From NCBI RefSeq assembly GCF_015082335.1, contig NZ_BLRL01000004.1:186001-250000 (forward strand): 64,000 nucleotides of DNA, given 5' to 3'. The DNA is from Moritella sp. F3. GTDB taxonomy: Bacteria; Pseudomonadota; Gammaproteobacteria; Enterobacterales; Moritellaceae. Below, one piece after another: positions 63,499 to 64,000 of the stretch. Both the position numbers and the translations under genes were made by a program. Under the pieces are notes generated by a model. The model did no database searches, was not told where the DNA came from, and saw only the letters and a list, made by a program, of their open reading frames with translations. Within the stretch, counting starts at the first letter, position 1. Every line of letters starts with the position of its first letter.

Positions 63499-64000
63499 AT
63501 GGACAATATGCTTTATATCTCGATGTCGGGTGCCAAAGAAAATATGAATGCATTGGCTGTTCGTGCCAATAATATCGCCAATGTGAATACGCATGGCTTT
63601 AAATCTGATTTTGAACAAGCACGTTCAATGCAAGCTTTTGGTGAAGGCCTACCTACTCGTGTATTTGCGATCACTGAAAGCCCTGGGCAAGACTTTACCG
63701 GTGGTGCATTACAACAGACCGGCAATGCATTGGATGTTGCGATCCAAGGCGATGGTTGGTTAAGTGTCATGGATGATCAGAATAAAGAAAGCTATACCCG
63801 TAGTGGCAGTTTACACATGGGCCCTACAGGTGAGTTATTAACATCATCAGGTCGTCCTGTTATCGGTGAAAATGGTCCTATCGTTATACCGACACCCGTT
63901 GAACAAATTAAAATTCATGCTGATGGTCGTATCGAGATCCGTCCGCAAGGCGCACCAGCAAACGCATTGGAAGAAGTTGATCAATTAAAATTGGTCAACC
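63499..64000 (+). CDS. flgF: Flagellar basal-body rod protein FlgF (5' part)
   Basis: The first 167 residues are visible; the window ends inside the gene. The start 'MDNMLYISMSGAKENMNALA' with 'RANNIANVNTHGFKSDFEQA' is the FlgF rod signature, then 'GNALDVAIQGDGWLSVMDD', 'SYTRSGSLHMGPTGELLTSS', and 'VEQIKIHADGRIEIRPQG'. AGAGG eight bases before the ATG. FlgF forms part of the proximal rod. It has its own promoter and so probably starts a second transcript, with flgG and following genes expected beyond the window. Confidence 0.96.
   Translation, partial: MDNMLYISMSGAKENMNALAVRANNIANVNTHGFKSDFEQARSMQAFGEGLPTRVFAITESPGQDFTGGALQQTGNALDVAIQGDGWLSVMDDQNKESYTRSGSLHMGPTGELLTSSGRPVIGENGPIVIPTPVEQIKIHADGRIEIRPQGAPANALEEVDQLKLVN

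Noticed and set aside
1..64000. CRISPR arrays, tRNA, rRNA, insertion sequences
   Set aside because: No regularly spaced repeats, cloverleaf or rRNA segments, or transposase frames were recognised on either strand by reading; a tool search could still find a short one.

Overview
The window comes from the chromosome of a marine gammaproteobacterium of the Vibrio/Shewanella/Moritella type. I infer this from the gene set, not from a search: a polar-flagellum cluster (flgNMA, cheVR, flgBCDEF) with sigma-54 promoters, HexR next to pykA, a PsrA-like regulator with fadE, a complete norR-norVW unit, GlpR, and conserved gammaproteobacterial families such as DUF3581, DUF2947 and DUF2333. AT-rich codon use and long AT-rich spacers fit a cold-adapted relative such as Moritella.

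Layout: 1-9.8 kb holds housekeeping and accessory genes: an Lrp fragment, DUF3581, purU, ychJ, DUF2947, a YheT-type hydrolase, a cytochrome P450, a universal stress protein, a ToxR/CadC-like membrane regulator and a lipoprotein. 10.1-10.9 kb is an OmpA-family protein. 11.2-18.7 kb is a visibly more AT-rich regulatory island. It holds two diverged copies of a cassette (tandem CI-type HTH protein followed by a stand-alone winged-helix protein); the second tandem-HTH gene is broken by a one-base frameshift. It also holds a third copy of the winged-helix gene, a divergently transcribed winged-helix/degenerate-EAL pair, a normal-looking EAL gene followed by a Cache-GGDEF gene, and a 54-residue zinc-ribbon gene whose start lies in a perfect hairpin. 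19.0-23.4 kb is a FadL-like porin plus a 1018-residue Ig-like lipoprotein. 23.5-27.9 kb is norR/norVW with three NorR sites and a sigma-54 promoter.

28-45 kb carries mixed metabolism: a VOC protein, an M32 carboxypeptidase, an SMP-30 protein, an SDR, an amidohydrolase, DUF3299, an OprB-like porin, a group II PLP decarboxylase with an AraC regulator, DUF2333, glpR, an orphan ParA-like ATPase, hemF, an MscS channel and YqaE. 45-56.6 kb carries nudL, pabB, a class I fumarase, a psrA-like gene with fadE, pykA, hexR and sdaA. 56.6-64 kb is the start of the flagellar/chemotaxis cluster, cut by the window edge inside flgF.

The strongest regulatory readings are three NorR sites plus a -24/-12 promoter before norV, three PsrA-like palindromes before the tetR-fadE operon, HexR boxes before pykA and between hexR and sdaA, a FliA promoter before flgM, and sigma-54 promoters before flgB and flgF with a terminator between flgE and flgF. 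The most novel part is the 11.2-18.7 kb island. It combines duplicated DNA-binding proteins with c-di-GMP enzymes, and its two stand-alone winged-helix genes share a 107-bp identical tract that points to recent gene conversion. No tRNA, rRNA, CRISPR array, insertion sequence or integrase was seen.
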